Shown piece after piece: positions 1 to 6,389 of a stretch of DNA of 9,876 bases. Source of the stretch: an uncultured Selenomonadaceae bacterium (GTDB taxonomy: Bacteria > Bacillota > Negativicutes > Selenomonadales > Selenomonadaceae); the NCBI GenBank assembly GCA_905236665.1, contig CAJONF010000094.1, forward strand, positions 1 to 9,876, in the 5' to 3' direction. The notes below the pieces were generated by a model. It ran no database searches and was not told where the DNA came from. It worked only from the letters and a program-made list of their open reading frames with translations. Made by a program: the position numbers and the translations under genes. Positions within the stretch are counted from its first letter, which is position 1; every line of letters starts with the position of its first letter.

Positions 1-6
1 CAGCAT

Positions 7-82
<76 letters not shown>

Positions 83-120
83 GCTCTTATGTCATGAACG
101 CCTTGTCCATAACAGGGCGC

Positions 121-149
121 ATGATATCACACCGCTTTAAATATGTCAA
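121..149 (-). promoter_or_regulatory. Sigma-70 type promoter for tRNA-fMet
   Basis: On the minus strand a perfect -35 box TTGACA (144-149) is followed by a 17-bp spacer and a -10 box TATCAT (121-126, 5 of 6 consensus bases). Transcription would start near 114, leaving about 32 nt of 5' leader before the tRNA. It is the strongest promoter match in the window, as expected for a stable RNA gene. Confidence 0.85.
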
Positions 150-189
150 CAAAAATTTTGGCATTCGCCTTCAGCAAAAGAAAACAGCT

Positions 190-861
190 TTATTCCGCTG
201 CTAAAACTTGTTCCGGCGTAGTTATCGGCTCATTGCGCATGGTGTCATAGGGCGTTGTTACTCGCCGTTGTGTTCCTGCGTAAAGCATTTCTGTTAACTG
301 CGCGGCGGCTTCGGGTTCCATTTTAGCCAAAATTTGTGCGACGGAATCTTCATTCATGCGCTGAAAAATTAAAACTGTCGTGTCCCAATCCACGTTGATT
401 AGGGCGTTAGCGGCTTCTTCAGGCTTCATGCTCTCATAAATTCTTGCCAAGCGTGCTACGCGTTTTTTCTCTTCAGCTTCACGTTGAGCGCGTTGTTCGT
501 CGATTGCCTTGCGGTCGATTTTGACTTCTTTAGGTTTTTCTTCCTTTTTGAGTTTAGGTTTTTCTTCGGGTATCGGTTCAGGTTCAGGCTCCGGTTCAGG
601 TTCAGGCTCCGGTTCAGGCTCTGGTTCGGGCGGCGGCCATTCCACGCCCTCCGGAACTTCAAAATATCTGCCATTGCCGACAAAGGGTAGGCGATATAAG
701 CCCAGCTCCTCGTTTAGCATGGCGACATCTTCCGTGCCCAGGACATCGAATTTTACGGCTGCCACGAACGCCCCGACAATTAGAATCGTCAGCACAATCA
801 GCCCGATTAAAATATTTCTTATCTTGCGCAAGATTTGTTTTACCTTGTTCAAAGTGCTCAC
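190..861 (-). CDS. MotE-like / MgtE N-terminal-domain-like membrane-anchored protein with Glu-Pro spacer
   Basis: This is a 223-residue protein. A short basic N-terminus (K6, K8, R12, K13, R15) precedes one membrane helix at about residues 16-36, so it should be a signal-anchored protein with its C-terminal part outside the cytoplasmic membrane. A Pro-rich linker holds nine consecutive Glu-Pro dipeptides (79-96), then a Lys/Glu-rich, probably coiled-coil segment (about 99-140). The last part is a helical domain (about 139-195) with the MKPEEAANAL...MEPEAAAQLTEML pattern of MgtE N-terminal repeats, as in the flagellar protein MotE. In known MotE proteins this architecture supports stator assembly. 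No flagellar gene lies nearby, so that role is inference. The start is GTG at 861; upstream codons in frame give no other start, and the SD is weak. The magnesium channel itself is excluded because no channel domain is present. Confidence 0.75.
   Translation of the reverse strand: MSTLNKVKQILRKIRNILIGLIVLTILIVGAFVAAVKFDVLGTEDVAMLNEELGLYRLPFVGNGRYFEVPEGVEWPPPEPEPEPEPEPEPEPEPEPIPEEKPKLKKEEKPKEVKIDRKAIDEQRAQREAEEKKRVARLARIYESMKPEEAANALINVDWDTTVLIFQRMNEDSVAQILAKMEPEAAAQLTEMLYAGTQRRVTTPYDTMRNEPITTPEQVLAAE
575..628 (-). repeat. Short tandem repeat (nine 6-bp units) encoding (Glu-Pro)9
   Basis: Nine 6-bp units read on the plus strand as GGTTCA or GGCTCC with small variants. They include an 18-bp unit repeated exactly twice (575-592 and 593-610). 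They encode the Glu-Pro run of the MotE-like protein. Any whole-unit change in copy number keeps the frame, so the array could vary linker length without destroying the protein. Confidence 0.9.
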
Positions 862-886
862 CTTATCTAAAAATTTTTCTTCATTG

Positions 887-916
887 ATTCTGCCGCCACC
901 GTAATTTTCCTGCCAA
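887..916 (-). promoter_or_regulatory. Candidate promoter for the MotE-like gene
   Basis: On the minus strand there is a -35-like TTGGCA (911-916, 5 of 6), an 18-bp spacer and a weak -10-like CAGAAT (887-892, 4 of 6). It is placed correctly for the GTG start at 861, with a leader of about 20 nt. The -10 lacks the usual first T, so this is only a candidate. Confidence 0.35.
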
Positions 917-928
917 CTTTGTAAAAGA

Positions 929-957
929 TTGTTTATCGAAAAAATTTTTGCTACACT
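929..957 (+). promoter_or_regulatory. Candidate extended -10 promoter for fbp
   Basis: A -35-like TTGTTT (929-934) and a -10-like TACACT (952-957) are separated by 17 bp. A TG at 949-950, one base before the -10, makes this an extended -10 element that can compensate for the weak -35. The predicted start point near 964 falls at the ribosome binding site, so the leader would be very short. Confidence 0.5.
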
Positions 958-963
958 AAGCGC

Positions 964-971
964 GGAAGGAG
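964..971 (+). promoter_or_regulatory. Shine-Dalgarno site deciding the fbp start
   Basis: GGAAGGAG ends 8 nt before the ATG at 980. This favours 980 over the in-frame TTG at 929, which would add 17 residues, has no SD and coincides with the -35-like box. Confidence 0.85.
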
Positions 972-979
972 ATGATTTT

Positions 980-2872
980 ATGGCGAACGATTATAATTTT
1001 GCGGCGAGCTTGATGAGAATTTTATCGGAAAAATATCCTACGAAAGAATCCATTTACGAGAAACTTATTTATTTGCAGTCGCGGTTGTGTATGCCTAAGG
1101 GCACGGAACATTTTATGAGCGATTTGCACGGCGAATACGATTTGTTTTTGCACATAATCAATAATTGTTCGGGCGTCATTCGCGAAAAAGTGGACAATGT
1201 TTTTGGCGATTATATGGGCGAGGAAGAAATTGCCGAATTTTGTACGCTGATTTATTATCCTAAAGAAAAAATCGCGCAGATTAAATCTCAAGGGCGCGAT
1301 ACGCCCGCTTGGTACAGAAAAAATCTTGCACGGCTGGTGAAGGTCGCCAAATACATGAGTTATAAATATCCTTCGTTCAAAATGCGCGATTTAATCCCGA
1401 ATCACTATGAAACGGTAATTTTAGAATTGCTGAACACGCATCCGGAATCTGCAGATGAGCAAAAAATTTATTATGAAAAGCTTTTAAATTCGATTGTCGA
1501 GATAAATAGCGGCGAAGATTTCATTTATGCGTTCACTGCGCTGATTAAACGGCTGGCGATTCACCGTTTGCACCTTGTTGGAGATTTTTTCGATCGCGGC
1601 GACAGACCCGACGCCATTTTAAATTTGGTGATGAATTATTCTGCGGAAGTAGACATTCAATGGGGCAATCACGATATTTTGTGGATGGGCGCGGCTTTGG
1701 GCAGCGAGGTTTGCATTGCGGCGGTGGTGAGAAATTCTTTGCACTATAACAACACCGATGTTTTGGAGCGTGGCTACGGAATTAGTTTGCGTCCGCTGAC
1801 GATTTTTGCCGCAAATCTTTATCCTGAAGAAAATCCGATTCGCGCCGCAGAAATGGCAATTTTGATGATAATGCTTAAGCTTGAAGGGCAGTTAATTCGC
1901 CGCAACACAGATTTTAAAATGGATTCGCGACTTTTGCTTGATAAAATTAATTTTGACGACATGACGATTAATATCGCTGGACAAAATTACAAACTCAACG
2001 GAATTTTCCCGACGGTTAATAAAAATAATCCCTGCGCGTTGACTGATGATGAACAAGAGATTATAGAAAACCTGCGGCAAAATTTTTTGGAGAGCGCGAA
2101 TTTACAAACGCACGTTGATTTTTTATACAAGAAAGGCGGCGTTTACACCCGTCACAACGGAAATTTGCTTTTCCATGCAAACGTTCCGCTTAATGAGGAC
2201 GGCTCGTTCAAAAAAATTTTATTCGAGGGCGAAACTTATAGCGGGAAAAATTATTTTGATTATGTTGACCGCCGCGCCCGCCGTGCCTACTATGAAAAGC
2301 GGCAAGAAGATTTAGATTTTATGTATTTTTTGTGGTGCGGATTAATTTCGCCGCTGGCCGGCAGAGAGTTTCACACTTTCGAGCGCGCATTTATCGACAA
2401 CAAAGACGTTTGGAAGGAGCCAGCCGATTTTTACTACAACTTGATTGATGACGCGGAGATTTGCGACAAAATTTTTGAGGAATTCGGGCTTGATTCGAGC
2501 GGGCATATTATAAACGGTCACGTTCCTGTTCGCGTGCGCAAAGGTGAAAGTCCGATTAAAGCCGGCGGAAAAGCTGTTGTCATTGACGGCGGATTCAGCA
2601 CTCCTTATCACGAAAAAACCGGCATTTCGGGTTATACTCTCGTTTCAAATTCTCGCGGGCTACGACTTTTGCGACATCAGAAAATTGCCGACGTAAAAAC
2701 CGCGCTGGCTGAAAATAAAGACATCGAATCGACTGCTGAGACTGTAGAAATTTTATCGCGGCGCATGACGATCGGCGATACTGACCACGGGCAAGGAATT
2801 CGCGACGAAATTATCGGCTTACATAAACTTTTGCTGGCTTATCAAAGCGGAACGATTCAGCCAAAAAATTAA
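980..2872 (+). CDS. fbp: Fructose-1,6-bisphosphatase, class III
   Basis: The product is 630 residues, close to the roughly 640-670 usual for the class III enzyme of Firmicutes. It hydrolyses fructose 1,6-bisphosphate to fructose 6-phosphate and phosphate, the committed gluconeogenic step in the cytosol. The fold is a calcineurin-type metallophosphatase, unrelated to the class I and II enzymes. The metal-binding motifs are visible: SDLHGE (47-52), GDFFDRG (201-207), WGNHD (228-232) and NGHVPVR (from 512). The last is followed by IDGGFSTPYHEKTGISGYTL, typical of this family. The start is the ATG with SD GGAAGGAG. It is the first gene of the plus-strand run and has its own candidate promoter. 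All catalytic motifs are intact and nothing suggests truncation. Confidence 0.96.
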   Translation: MANDYNFAASLMRILSEKYPTKESIYEKLIYLQSRLCMPKGTEHFMSDLHGEYDLFLHIINNCSGVIREKVDNVFGDYMGEEEIAEFCTLIYYPKEKIAQIKSQGRDTPAWYRKNLARLVKVAKYMSYKYPSFKMRDLIPNHYETVILELLNTHPESADEQKIYYEKLLNSIVEINSGEDFIYAFTALIKRLAIHRLHLVGDFFDRGDRPDAILNLVMNYSAEVDIQWGNHDILWMGAALGSEVCIAAVVRNSLHYNNTDVLERGYGISLRPLTIFAANLYPEENPIRAAEMAILMIMLKLEGQLIRRNTDFKMDSRLLLDKINFDDMTINIAGQNYKLNGIFPTVNKNNPCALTDDEQEIIENLRQNFLESANLQTHVDFLYKKGGVYTRHNGNLLFHANVPLNEDGSFKKILFEGETYSGKNYFDYVDRRARRAYYEKRQEDLDFMYFLWCGLISPLAGREFHTFERAFIDNKDVWKEPADFYYNLIDDAEICDKIFEEFGLDSSGHIINGHVPVRVRKGESPIKAGGKAVVIDGGFSTPYHEKTGISGYTLVSNSRGLRLLRHQKIADVKTALAENKDIESTAETVEILSRRMTIGDTDHGQGIRDEIIGLHKLLLAYQSGTIQPKN

Positions 2873-2939
2873 CACAGCTACCGTTGCAAAAATTTCTTTA
2901 TAGGCAGGGAAAATTAACCGTTTAGCGAAAAGACTTGAC

Positions 2940-2945
2940 GAGGTG
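2940..2945 (+). promoter_or_regulatory. Shine-Dalgarno site for the CYTH gene
   Basis: GAGGTG lies 6 nt before a TTG at 2952 and 12 nt before the ATG at 2958. The spacing favours the TTG as start, adding only Met-Gly before the family's usual MEIER beginning. Confidence 0.5.
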
Positions 2946-2951
2946 TTTGTT

Positions 2952-3419
2952 TTGGGCATGGAAATTGAACGAAGATTTTTAGTAGACAAAAGAAAACTGC
3001 ACGCGTTGAATTTTTTTAGCGAGGAAAAAATTTCGCAAGGCTATCTGTCCAGGCATCCGACCGTTCGCGTGAGATTGACGGACGAGCGCGGCTTTTTGAC
3101 GATAAAATCTTTGACGGTTGATATTTCGAGACAAGAGTTCGAGTACGAAATACCTAAAGCCGACGCTGAAAAACTTTTGCGATTGTGCGGACGCTATGTC
3201 TTGAAAAAATATCGGCGCAAAATTTCTTACGGCGGGCACGTTTGGGAAATCGATTTTTTTGCGGGACGACACACGGGCTTAATTTTGGCTGAAGTAGAAT
3301 TGAATTCGCCCGATGAGCCGATTGACTTGCCCGATTGGGTTACAAAGGAAGTTTCGAGAGATCCGCGCTATTTTAATTCAAATCTTGCCATGAACGATTG
3401 GACACGGAGAAAATATTAA
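2952..3419 (+). CDS. CYTH domain protein (triphosphate tunnel metalloenzyme)
   Basis: A 155-residue single-domain protein of the CYTH/TTM superfamily, whose bacterial members hydrolyse tripolyphosphate or other organic and inorganic triphosphates using Mg2+ or Mn2+ inside a beta-barrel tunnel. The N-terminal signature ExExK appears as E4-I-E6-R-R8, with Arg in place of the usual Lys. Further tunnel residues are R39/R41 (VRVRL), K52 (TIKS), the EFEYE run (62-66), R88, the WEID run (98-101) and AEVEL (113-117). The SRDPRYFNSNLA ending (135-146) is also typical. TTG at 2952 is preferred for SD spacing, ATG at 2958 matches the family start, and GTG at 2943 is unlikely. The gene follows fbp by 79 bp with no terminator. 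The substrate cannot be told from sequence; adenylate cyclase activity is unlikely for this short subgroup. Confidence 0.88.
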   Translation: MGMEIERRFLVDKRKLHALNFFSEEKISQGYLSRHPTVRVRLTDERGFLTIKSLTVDISRQEFEYEIPKADAEKLLRLCGRYVLKKYRRKISYGGHVWEIDFFAGRHTGLILAEVELNSPDEPIDLPDWVTKEVSRDPRYFNSNLAMNDWTRRKY

Positions 3420-3450
3420 TTTTTTGCTTAACCGGAGAGTGTGAGGCAAT

Positions 3451-4116
3451 TTGGTTTCAGAGTGGGAATTATTTTTAAGATTAACATTGTCATGCATATT
3501 GGGCGGGATAATCGGCTATGAGCGGCAAAGTCGCAGGAAATCGGCAGGTCTTCGCACAAATGTTTTAGTGTGCTTGGGTTCATGTTTGATTATGGTTTTG
3601 AGCGAGGCACTTTATTTCCATGTAGAAGGGCGCACTAATGCCGACCCTGCGCGTTTGGCGGCGCAAGTTGTCAGCGGAATTGGTTTCCTAGGTGCAGGCG
3701 CGATAATGAAGGAAGGCTTAACCGTCACGGGCTTGACTACTGCGGCTTGTCTTTGGGTAGTTTCGGGCGTTGGATTGGCTGTTGGTGCCGGTTATTATTC
3801 GGGCGCACTGTTCACCACAGCTTTAATTTTCGCCACGCTCGGCACGCTGTCTAGGATTGATGAATGGGTTATGCACGAAAAAAATTTGCTCATAACAATT
3901 CACACCAAGGACAAGCCCGGACAACTCATGCACATAAGTTCCTGCATTGACGATTTACAGTTGAAAGTTCGCGACGTAAAAGTTAAAAGCAATGATGACA
4001 CGACGGACACGCTAATTATCGAGATGGAAGTTTATAACCAGCGCGCTTTAAAAAATGTCATCGTGCTGGACGCGGTTAAACGTATTGACGGCGTAATAAG
4101 CGTGAACGTTAATTAG
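3451..4116 (+). CDS. MgtC/SapB family membrane protein
   Basis: A 221-residue protein with the MgtC/SapB core (about 5-135) of four to five hydrophobic helices. Family motifs are present: GGIIGYERQSRRKSAGLRTN (18-37), DPARLAAQVVSGIGFLGAGA (65-84) and VTGLTTAACLWVVSGVGLA (92-110). A soluble ACT-like domain follows (about 145-221, from LLITIHTKDKPGQL). MgtC of Salmonella supports growth in low Mg2+ and restrains the F-ATPase; the role of the widespread Firmicute homologues is mostly unknown, so I do not assign mgtC. The start is TTG at 3451, with GTGAGG at 3441-3446 and GGAGAG slightly further upstream. It lies 31 bp after the CYTH gene, and its stop codon is inside the SD of the next gene, suggesting translational coupling. 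Confidence 0.9.
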   Translation: MVSEWELFLRLTLSCILGGIIGYERQSRRKSAGLRTNVLVCLGSCLIMVLSEALYFHVEGRTNADPARLAAQVVSGIGFLGAGAIMKEGLTVTGLTTAACLWVVSGVGLAVGAGYYSGALFTTALIFATLGTLSRIDEWVMHEKNLLITIHTKDKPGQLMHISSCIDDLQLKVRDVKVKSNDDTTDTLIIEMEVYNQRALKNVIVLDAVKRIDGVISVNVN

Positions 4117-4120
4117 GAGG
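4114..4120 (+). promoter_or_regulatory. Strong SD overlapping the mgtC-type stop codon
   Basis: TAGGAGG contains the TAG stop of the upstream gene and sits 7 nt before the TTG start at 4128. This fixes a non-ATG start and argues for coupled translation of the two genes. Confidence 0.8.
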
Positions 4121-4127
4121 ATTTGGT

Positions 4128-5126
4128 TTGAAATTTGTCAAAATCTTTGTGGCAGGCGTGCTTAGTTTAAGCTTGCTTACCGGCACGACTTTTGCGGCTC
4201 CCGCGTGGAAGTTGCCTAATTCCGGAAAAATTTTTAGCGACAACGCCGCTAAGCAAAGTTACGTTGCCGATTACATGAAAAATTTTTTTGCCGGTAAAAT
4301 TCCCATGACTTTTGACGTGCCGGACAAGTGGACTTACGAAAAACTTTTGTTTAACGGAGTCAAAGTCGAGCGGCTGGCAAATCCTAAACAGAAAAAATCT
4401 GCGCGGGTTGCCATTCAACTGCACGGCGGCGGCTATGTCGGCGCACTTAGTAATTGGTACCGCGACTTTGCAATTAAGCAAGCAGTTATGGTTGACGCTA
4501 AAGAAATTTACATGGTTGATTATCGCATTGCGCCCGAATATTTTTATCCTGCCGCGCTTGAAGACACCGTCACGGCTTACCGCGAACTTTTGAACAGGAA
4601 TATTGAGCCGAAAAATATAATTGTCTTCGGCGATTCGGCGGGCGGAAATTTGGCTTTGGAATTTGCGCTTTATCTAAAGGAAAATAATTTGCCGCAACCT
4701 GCAGTTTTGATTTTAAATTCGCCGTGGACGACTTTTGAAACAGATTTACCTTCGCGAAATGGAAATGCCGACCGCGATTTGGTTTTGGGCAAAATAAATC
4801 CTGTGATGTATCCAGCGGTGCAAAACCCAATTTATGCCGGAGATATTCCTTGGAATGATCCGCGTCTTTCGCCGATTTATGCTGACTTGAAAAATTTGCC
4901 GCCAACTTTAATTCAAATCGGCGGCTATGAACTTTTTGTTGATGACGGCATTGAACTTATCAAAAAAGCAACGGCAGATGAATTGAACGTTACGCTTTCG
5001 GTTTACGCGGGAATGTCACATGATTTTTCGATACTCCTGCCGGAATTGGACGAGAGTGTAAAATCTTTCGCAGAGATAAAAAATTTTGTGAATCTGTATA
5101 TGCCAAATAAACACGAAAGGAAGTGA
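4128..5126 (+). CDS. Secreted alpha/beta-hydrolase, HSL-type esterase/lipase
   Basis: A 332-residue protein. Residues 1-24 form a signal peptide: K2/K5, a hydrophobic run to about 19, then a TFAA cleavage region. The mature enzyme should act outside the cytoplasmic membrane. It belongs to the hormone-sensitive-lipase group of alpha/beta hydrolases: oxyanion-hole motif HGGG (99-102), nucleophile Ser170 in GDSAGG (168-173), acid Asp272 or Asp273 in the GYELFVDD segment, and base His298 in GMSHDF. The DYRIAPEYFYPAALEDT segment (131-147) is also characteristic. The substrate is unknown; small acyl esters are likely for the family. The start is TTG with a strong SD, 11 bp after the MgtC-like gene. 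Many HSL-family enzymes are cytosolic, so the signal peptide stands out. Confidence 0.9.
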   Translation: MKFVKIFVAGVLSLSLLTGTTFAAPAWKLPNSGKIFSDNAAKQSYVADYMKNFFAGKIPMTFDVPDKWTYEKLLFNGVKVERLANPKQKKSARVAIQLHGGGYVGALSNWYRDFAIKQAVMVDAKEIYMVDYRIAPEYFYPAALEDTVTAYRELLNRNIEPKNIIVFGDSAGGNLALEFALYLKENNLPQPAVLILNSPWTTFETDLPSRNGNADRDLVLGKINPVMYPAVQNPIYAGDIPWNDPRLSPIYADLKNLPPTLIQIGGYELFVDDGIELIKKATADELNVTLSVYAGMSHDFSILLPELDESVKSFAEIKNFVNLYMPNKHERK

Positions 5127-5128
5127 GC

Positions 5129-5157
5129 GGCGCGGTTTTATAAAAGTTCCCCGCGCC
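5129..5157 (+). promoter_or_regulatory. GC-rich hairpin in front of the deaminase-like gene
   Basis: A perfect 7-bp stem, GGCGCGG (5129-5135) with CCGCGCC (5151-5157), encloses a 15-nt loop. No T-run follows, so it is not a standard intrinsic terminator. The next gene's ATG is 7 nt beyond the stem and has no SD between. A purine-rich AAAGGAAGTGAG (5116-5127) ends just before the stem. If the hairpin forms, that SD-like sequence would be brought to about 8 nt from the ATG. The structure is read directly; the function is inference. Confidence 0.55.
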
Positions 5158-5164
5158 CTATCTG

Positions 5165-5554
5165 ATGAATTACGATATTATTGATACCATTGTTCGCACG
5201 GCGATTGACGCGATGAGAAATGCTTACGTTGAACACGGCTCCATAGCAACTGGCGCGTGTCTTTTGGCGAGCGACGGTACACTTTACAGCGGCTGCGCGA
5301 TTGACAGCGTTGTTCCGGAATACAAATTGCCTGCAGAAGTCGTGGTTATGGCGAAGGCGATTTCCGAGGGCAAGCGCGAATTTGACGCAATTTCCATTGT
5401 CGCAGATATTGAAGGAACTTACGTGCCCGATGATTTGAGTTATAAATTTTTGCTCGAATTCAATGTGCCCGAAATTATTTTGGCGGACATGAAAGGCAAT
5501 ACAAAAATTATGCCGCTGGAAGAATTGGTTCCATATAAAACTCGCCGCCGTTAA
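5165..5554 (+). CDS. Cytidine deaminase-fold protein lacking the zinc ligands (probable pseudoenzyme)
   Basis: A 129-residue protein, the normal length of a tetrameric cytidine deaminase (CDA), and it aligns with that fold throughout: TGACLLASDGTLYSGCAID (29-47) matches the CDA beta strands, AEVVVMAKAISEGKREFDAI (57-76) the helix after the active-site Glu, and SIVADIEGTYVP (77-88) the next strand and loop. The catalytic zinc site is gone. The usual C/H-A-E is P56-A-E58, so only the proton-shuttle Glu remains, and the P-C-G-x-C motif is P88-D-D-L-S92, so both Cys are replaced. It should not bind zinc or deaminate cytidine by the known mechanism. A nucleoside-binding, structural or regulatory role is possible. 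The ATG lacks a nearby SD and follows the hairpin at 5129-5157. An upstream in-frame stop at 5141 limits other starts to CTG at 5162. Confidence 0.82.
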   Translation: MNYDIIDTIVRTAIDAMRNAYVEHGSIATGACLLASDGTLYSGCAIDSVVPEYKLPAEVVVMAKAISEGKREFDAISIVADIEGTYVPDDLSYKFLLEFNVPEIILADMKGNTKIMPLEELVPYKTRRR

Positions 5555-5597
5555 AATATTTTTATATTGGTTTTAAACAATGGATTGATTTTTTGTT

Positions 5598-5605
5598 AAG
5601 GAGGG
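5598..5605 (+). promoter_or_regulatory. Strong SD deciding the start of the DUF6033-like gene
   Basis: AAGGAGGG ends 8 nt before the ATG at 5614. The in-frame TTG at 5593 lies upstream of this SD and is therefore not the start. Confidence 0.88.
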
Positions 5606-5613
5606 CAAAAATC

Positions 5614-6369
5614 ATGGCTAACACAATCAACGCAACCTATTTTCGCTCATATCAGAGCATGAGCACAATCAGCAAAACCACCACAGGAAATAAAACCGTC
5701 ACGGAAAAAACTTCCTTCGCGAGTTTTACTGAAAGTGCAACCGTGGAATTTTCTGACGCGGGGCTTAACGCTTTGGCGCAGACGAAAACTGATACTGTCG
5801 ACGAAAACGCCGGCTCCGCCACGGGTGAACCAAAACTTTCCGAAAAGGCGCAAAGTTATCTTGATAATCTCCGCAAAAAATACGGCGATTATGATTTTGT
5901 CGTTTCCAATAATCTTGACGCCGCGCAGACTGTTGGCAGTAGCAAAGAATATTCCGTAATCTTTACTCCTGAAGAACTTGAGCAAATGGCAGAAGATAAC
6001 GAATACGCCGAAAAAGTTATGGGCAAAGTTGGCGACGCGGTGGATATGCTCAAAAATTTGTCGGAAAAAGATTTAGGCGAGGGCGTGCAATTCTCCCAGC
6101 TTTCCGTTTCTTTTGATAGCGATGGCAACATGAAACTTTTTGCACAGCTTGAAAAACTTTCTGCCGACCAAAAGGAACGCCTTGATGCCGCCAGAGAAAA
6201 ACGCGCCGAAGAACAGAAAAAAGCCGAGGATACCGAAGATGAAGAGAAAGAACCTGTAAAAATTCTCTTTAAGAGCGCGGACGTTGAAGCGGCTAACGAA
6301 GAAGAATTGCTCGCGAAAATTTTGGGCATTGACTGGGAGAATATAGCTGAGGAAGAAACTTTCATCTGA
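5614..6369 (+). CDS. DUF6033-like protein of unknown function
   Basis: A 251-residue soluble, acidic protein with no signal peptide or membrane helix. The N-terminal 70 residues are rich in Ser, Thr and Ala and look flexible. The middle carries LSEKAQSYLDNLRKKYGDYDFVVSNN (about residues 75-100) and a KEYSVIFTPEELEQMAED segment, which resemble the DUF6033 family of Firmicutes from memory; no search was run. A strongly charged helical region follows (KERLDAAREKRAEEQKKAED and on), and a short acidic tail ends the protein. No catalytic motif is recognisable. It sits 59 bp after the deaminase-like gene and 20 bp before the permease gene, in the same direction. Its strong SD suggests good expression. 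The function is unknown. Confidence 0.75.
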   Translation: MANTINATYFRSYQSMSTISKTTTGNKTVTEKTSFASFTESATVEFSDAGLNALAQTKTDTVDENAGSATGEPKLSEKAQSYLDNLRKKYGDYDFVVSNNLDAAQTVGSSKEYSVIFTPEELEQMAEDNEYAEKVMGKVGDAVDMLKNLSEKDLGEGVQFSQLSVSFDSDGNMKLFAQLEKLSADQKERLDAAREKRAEEQKKAEDTEDEEKEPVKILFKSADVEAANEEELLAKILGIDWENIAEEETFI

Positions 6370-6389
6370 ACTTTGCTTTGGTGATAAAA

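Noticed and set aside
99..119. Imperfect inverted repeat (8-bp arms, one mismatch) between the tRNA promoter and the tRNA
   Set aside because: It straddles the predicted transcription start, has no T-run and no recognisable operator; chance or a leader structure cannot be told apart.
150..175. Short GGC-GAAT-GCC hairpin followed by T residues downstream of the MotE-like gene, as a terminator
   Set aside because: The stem is only 3 bp, too weak to call; readthrough into the tRNA cannot be excluded.
509..904. Plus-strand frame with a Gly-Ser repeat opposite the MotE-like gene
   Set aside because: The repeat is only the complement of the Glu-Pro codons; the minus-strand reading gives a coherent membrane-anchored protein.
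929..979. 17-residue N-terminal extension of fbp from TTG at 929
   Set aside because: No SD is present, the TTG lies in the likely -35 box, and GGAAGGAG clearly serves the ATG at 980.
190..4116. Magnesium-uptake locus because both an MgtE-N-like and an MgtC-like protein are present
   Set aside because: The two genes are on opposite strands with fbp between, and the first lacks the MgtE channel; the shared names are coincidence.
5129..5157. The GC-rich hairpin as an intrinsic terminator
   Set aside because: No T-run follows the stem, and the next gene starts only 7 nt later in the same direction.
5889..6365. Long open frame on the minus strand opposite the DUF6033-like gene
   Set aside because: It is a Ser-rich shadow of a GAA/AAA-rich coding sequence, has no SD or recognisable fold, and the plus-strand gene has a strong SD.
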